DNA of 64,000 nucleotides from positions 6,918,328 to 6,982,327 of the forward strand of contig NC_017030.1 in NCBI RefSeq assembly GCF_000255295.1. The letters run 5' to 3'. Shown here piece by piece: positions 63,654-64,000 of this stretch (positions are counted from its first letter, which is position 1; each line of letters starts with the position of its first letter). The notes under the pieces are model-generated. The model was not told where the DNA came from. It did no database searches and worked only from the letters and a program-made list of their open reading frames with translations. The DNA comes from Corallococcus coralloides DSM 2259 (GTDB taxonomy: Bacteria; Myxococcota; Myxococcia; Myxococcales; Myxococcaceae). The translations under genes and the position numbers were made by a program.

Positions 63654-64000
63654 ATGGCGGCGAGCGCGAGCACCCCGTGGGTCGGGGTCATCATGGGCGG
63701 CAAGAGCGACCTGGAGCACCTGCAACCGGCGATCGACATCCTCGCCGAGCTGCGCATCCCGCACGAGGTGCGCGTCGTGTCCGCGCACCGCACGCCGGAC
63801 TGGATGATGGAGTACGCGTCCAGCGCGGAAGGCCGCGGCCTGTCCGTCATCATCGCCGCGGCGGGCGGCGCGGCGCACCTGCCCGGCATGGTGTCCAGCA
63901 AGACGCTGCTGCCGGTGCTGGGCGTGCCCATGCCCACCACGGTGCTGTCCGGCTTCGACGCGCTGCTCTCCATCGTGCAGATGCCCAAGGGCGTCCCGGT
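63654..64000 (+). CDS. purE: N5-carboxyaminoimidazole ribonucleotide mutase PurE, 3' end cut by window
   Basis: The first 115 residues are visible; the frame runs off the window end. PurE signatures: [21 protein letters not shown], the catalytic HRTPDWM (in [13 protein letters not shown]), and [27 protein letters not shown]. The enzyme converts N5-CAIR to CAIR in purine synthesis. GGAGG lies upstream of the ATG at a wide spacing of about 11 bases. purK is probably just outside. Confidence 0.95.
   Translation, partial: MAASASTPWVGVIMGGKSDLEHLQPAIDILAELRIPHEVRVVSAHRTPDWMMEYASSAEGRGLSVIIAAAGGAAHLPGMVSSKTLLPVLGVPMPTTVLSGFDALLSIVQMPKGVP

Overview
The window is GC-rich (about 70% by eye), densely packed bacterial DNA, and I read it as a myxobacterium of the Cystobacterineae, close to Corallococcus/Myxococcus. 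The evidence is the content: a gliding-motility block (gltC-gltB-gltA with a divergent cglC-like lipoprotein), a MYXO-CTERM protein paired with an outer-membrane barrel of the MXAN_2561/MXAN_2562 families, several large Ser/Thr and histidine kinases, many lipoproteins, DUF4215 and metal-binding-motif surface proteins, and a chemotaxis operon. No rRNA, tRNA, CRISPR array, phage or insertion sequence was found. Both window edges cut a gene (an NTF2-like protein at the left, purE at the right).

Layout. 1-3040: NTF2-like end, a secreted protein with five exact 53-residue DUF4214-like repeats, and a HEAT-repeat protein. 3040-5310: an accessory patch. A relatively AT-rich orphan gene with a HEPN-like R-x4-H motif lies between two blocks of a degenerate ~67-bp tandem repeat. 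5310-8104: a solitary MazF/PemK toxin, a CPBP protease and a DUF6891-like protein. 8184-9928: an SDR oxidoreductase and a LysR regulator with two matching palindromic operators. 10007-14922: a cheA-mcp-cheW-cheR operon without cheB or cheY. 15486-25380: cupin, RNase T2 lipoprotein, dusA, GNAT-like protein, squalene synthase-like enzyme, C69 dipeptidase, acetyl-CoA synthetase and a lipoprotein. 25442-31217: Nudix hydrolase, site-2 protease and a 1266-residue hybrid kinase. 31303-37409: membrane protein, MoaD-MoaE fusion, PKD lipoprotein, barrel/MYXO-CTERM pair and a cysteine-free ASADH homologue. 37477-42076: tsaB, rlpA, rseP, cdsA and uppS (envelope and tRNA housekeeping). 42215-45761: a three-gene surface-protein operon. 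45785-51483: two divergent Ser/Thr kinases, an RluA-type synthase, YjbQ and dinB. 51484-57295: a tandem terminator-like repeat, pcnB, an App1-like HAD protein, plsX and an MFS transporter. 57407-61962: the gliding cluster. 62065-64000: a vWA protein and purE.

How the genes work together. Many neighbours are translationally coupled by 4-base ATGA/GTGA overlaps (uppS-cdsA, the two coupled junctions of the surface operon, the MYXO-CTERM/barrel pair, gltA-gltB, kinase-RluA, plsX-HAD). A notable regulatory pattern runs through the window: at least ten genes lack a Shine-Dalgarno but carry a TANNNT hexamer (typically TAGAGT, TAGGAT or TATGCT) ending 7-11 bases before the start codon, suggesting leaderless transcripts. 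All functional statements come from reading the sequence and from remembered family knowledge; no database search was run.
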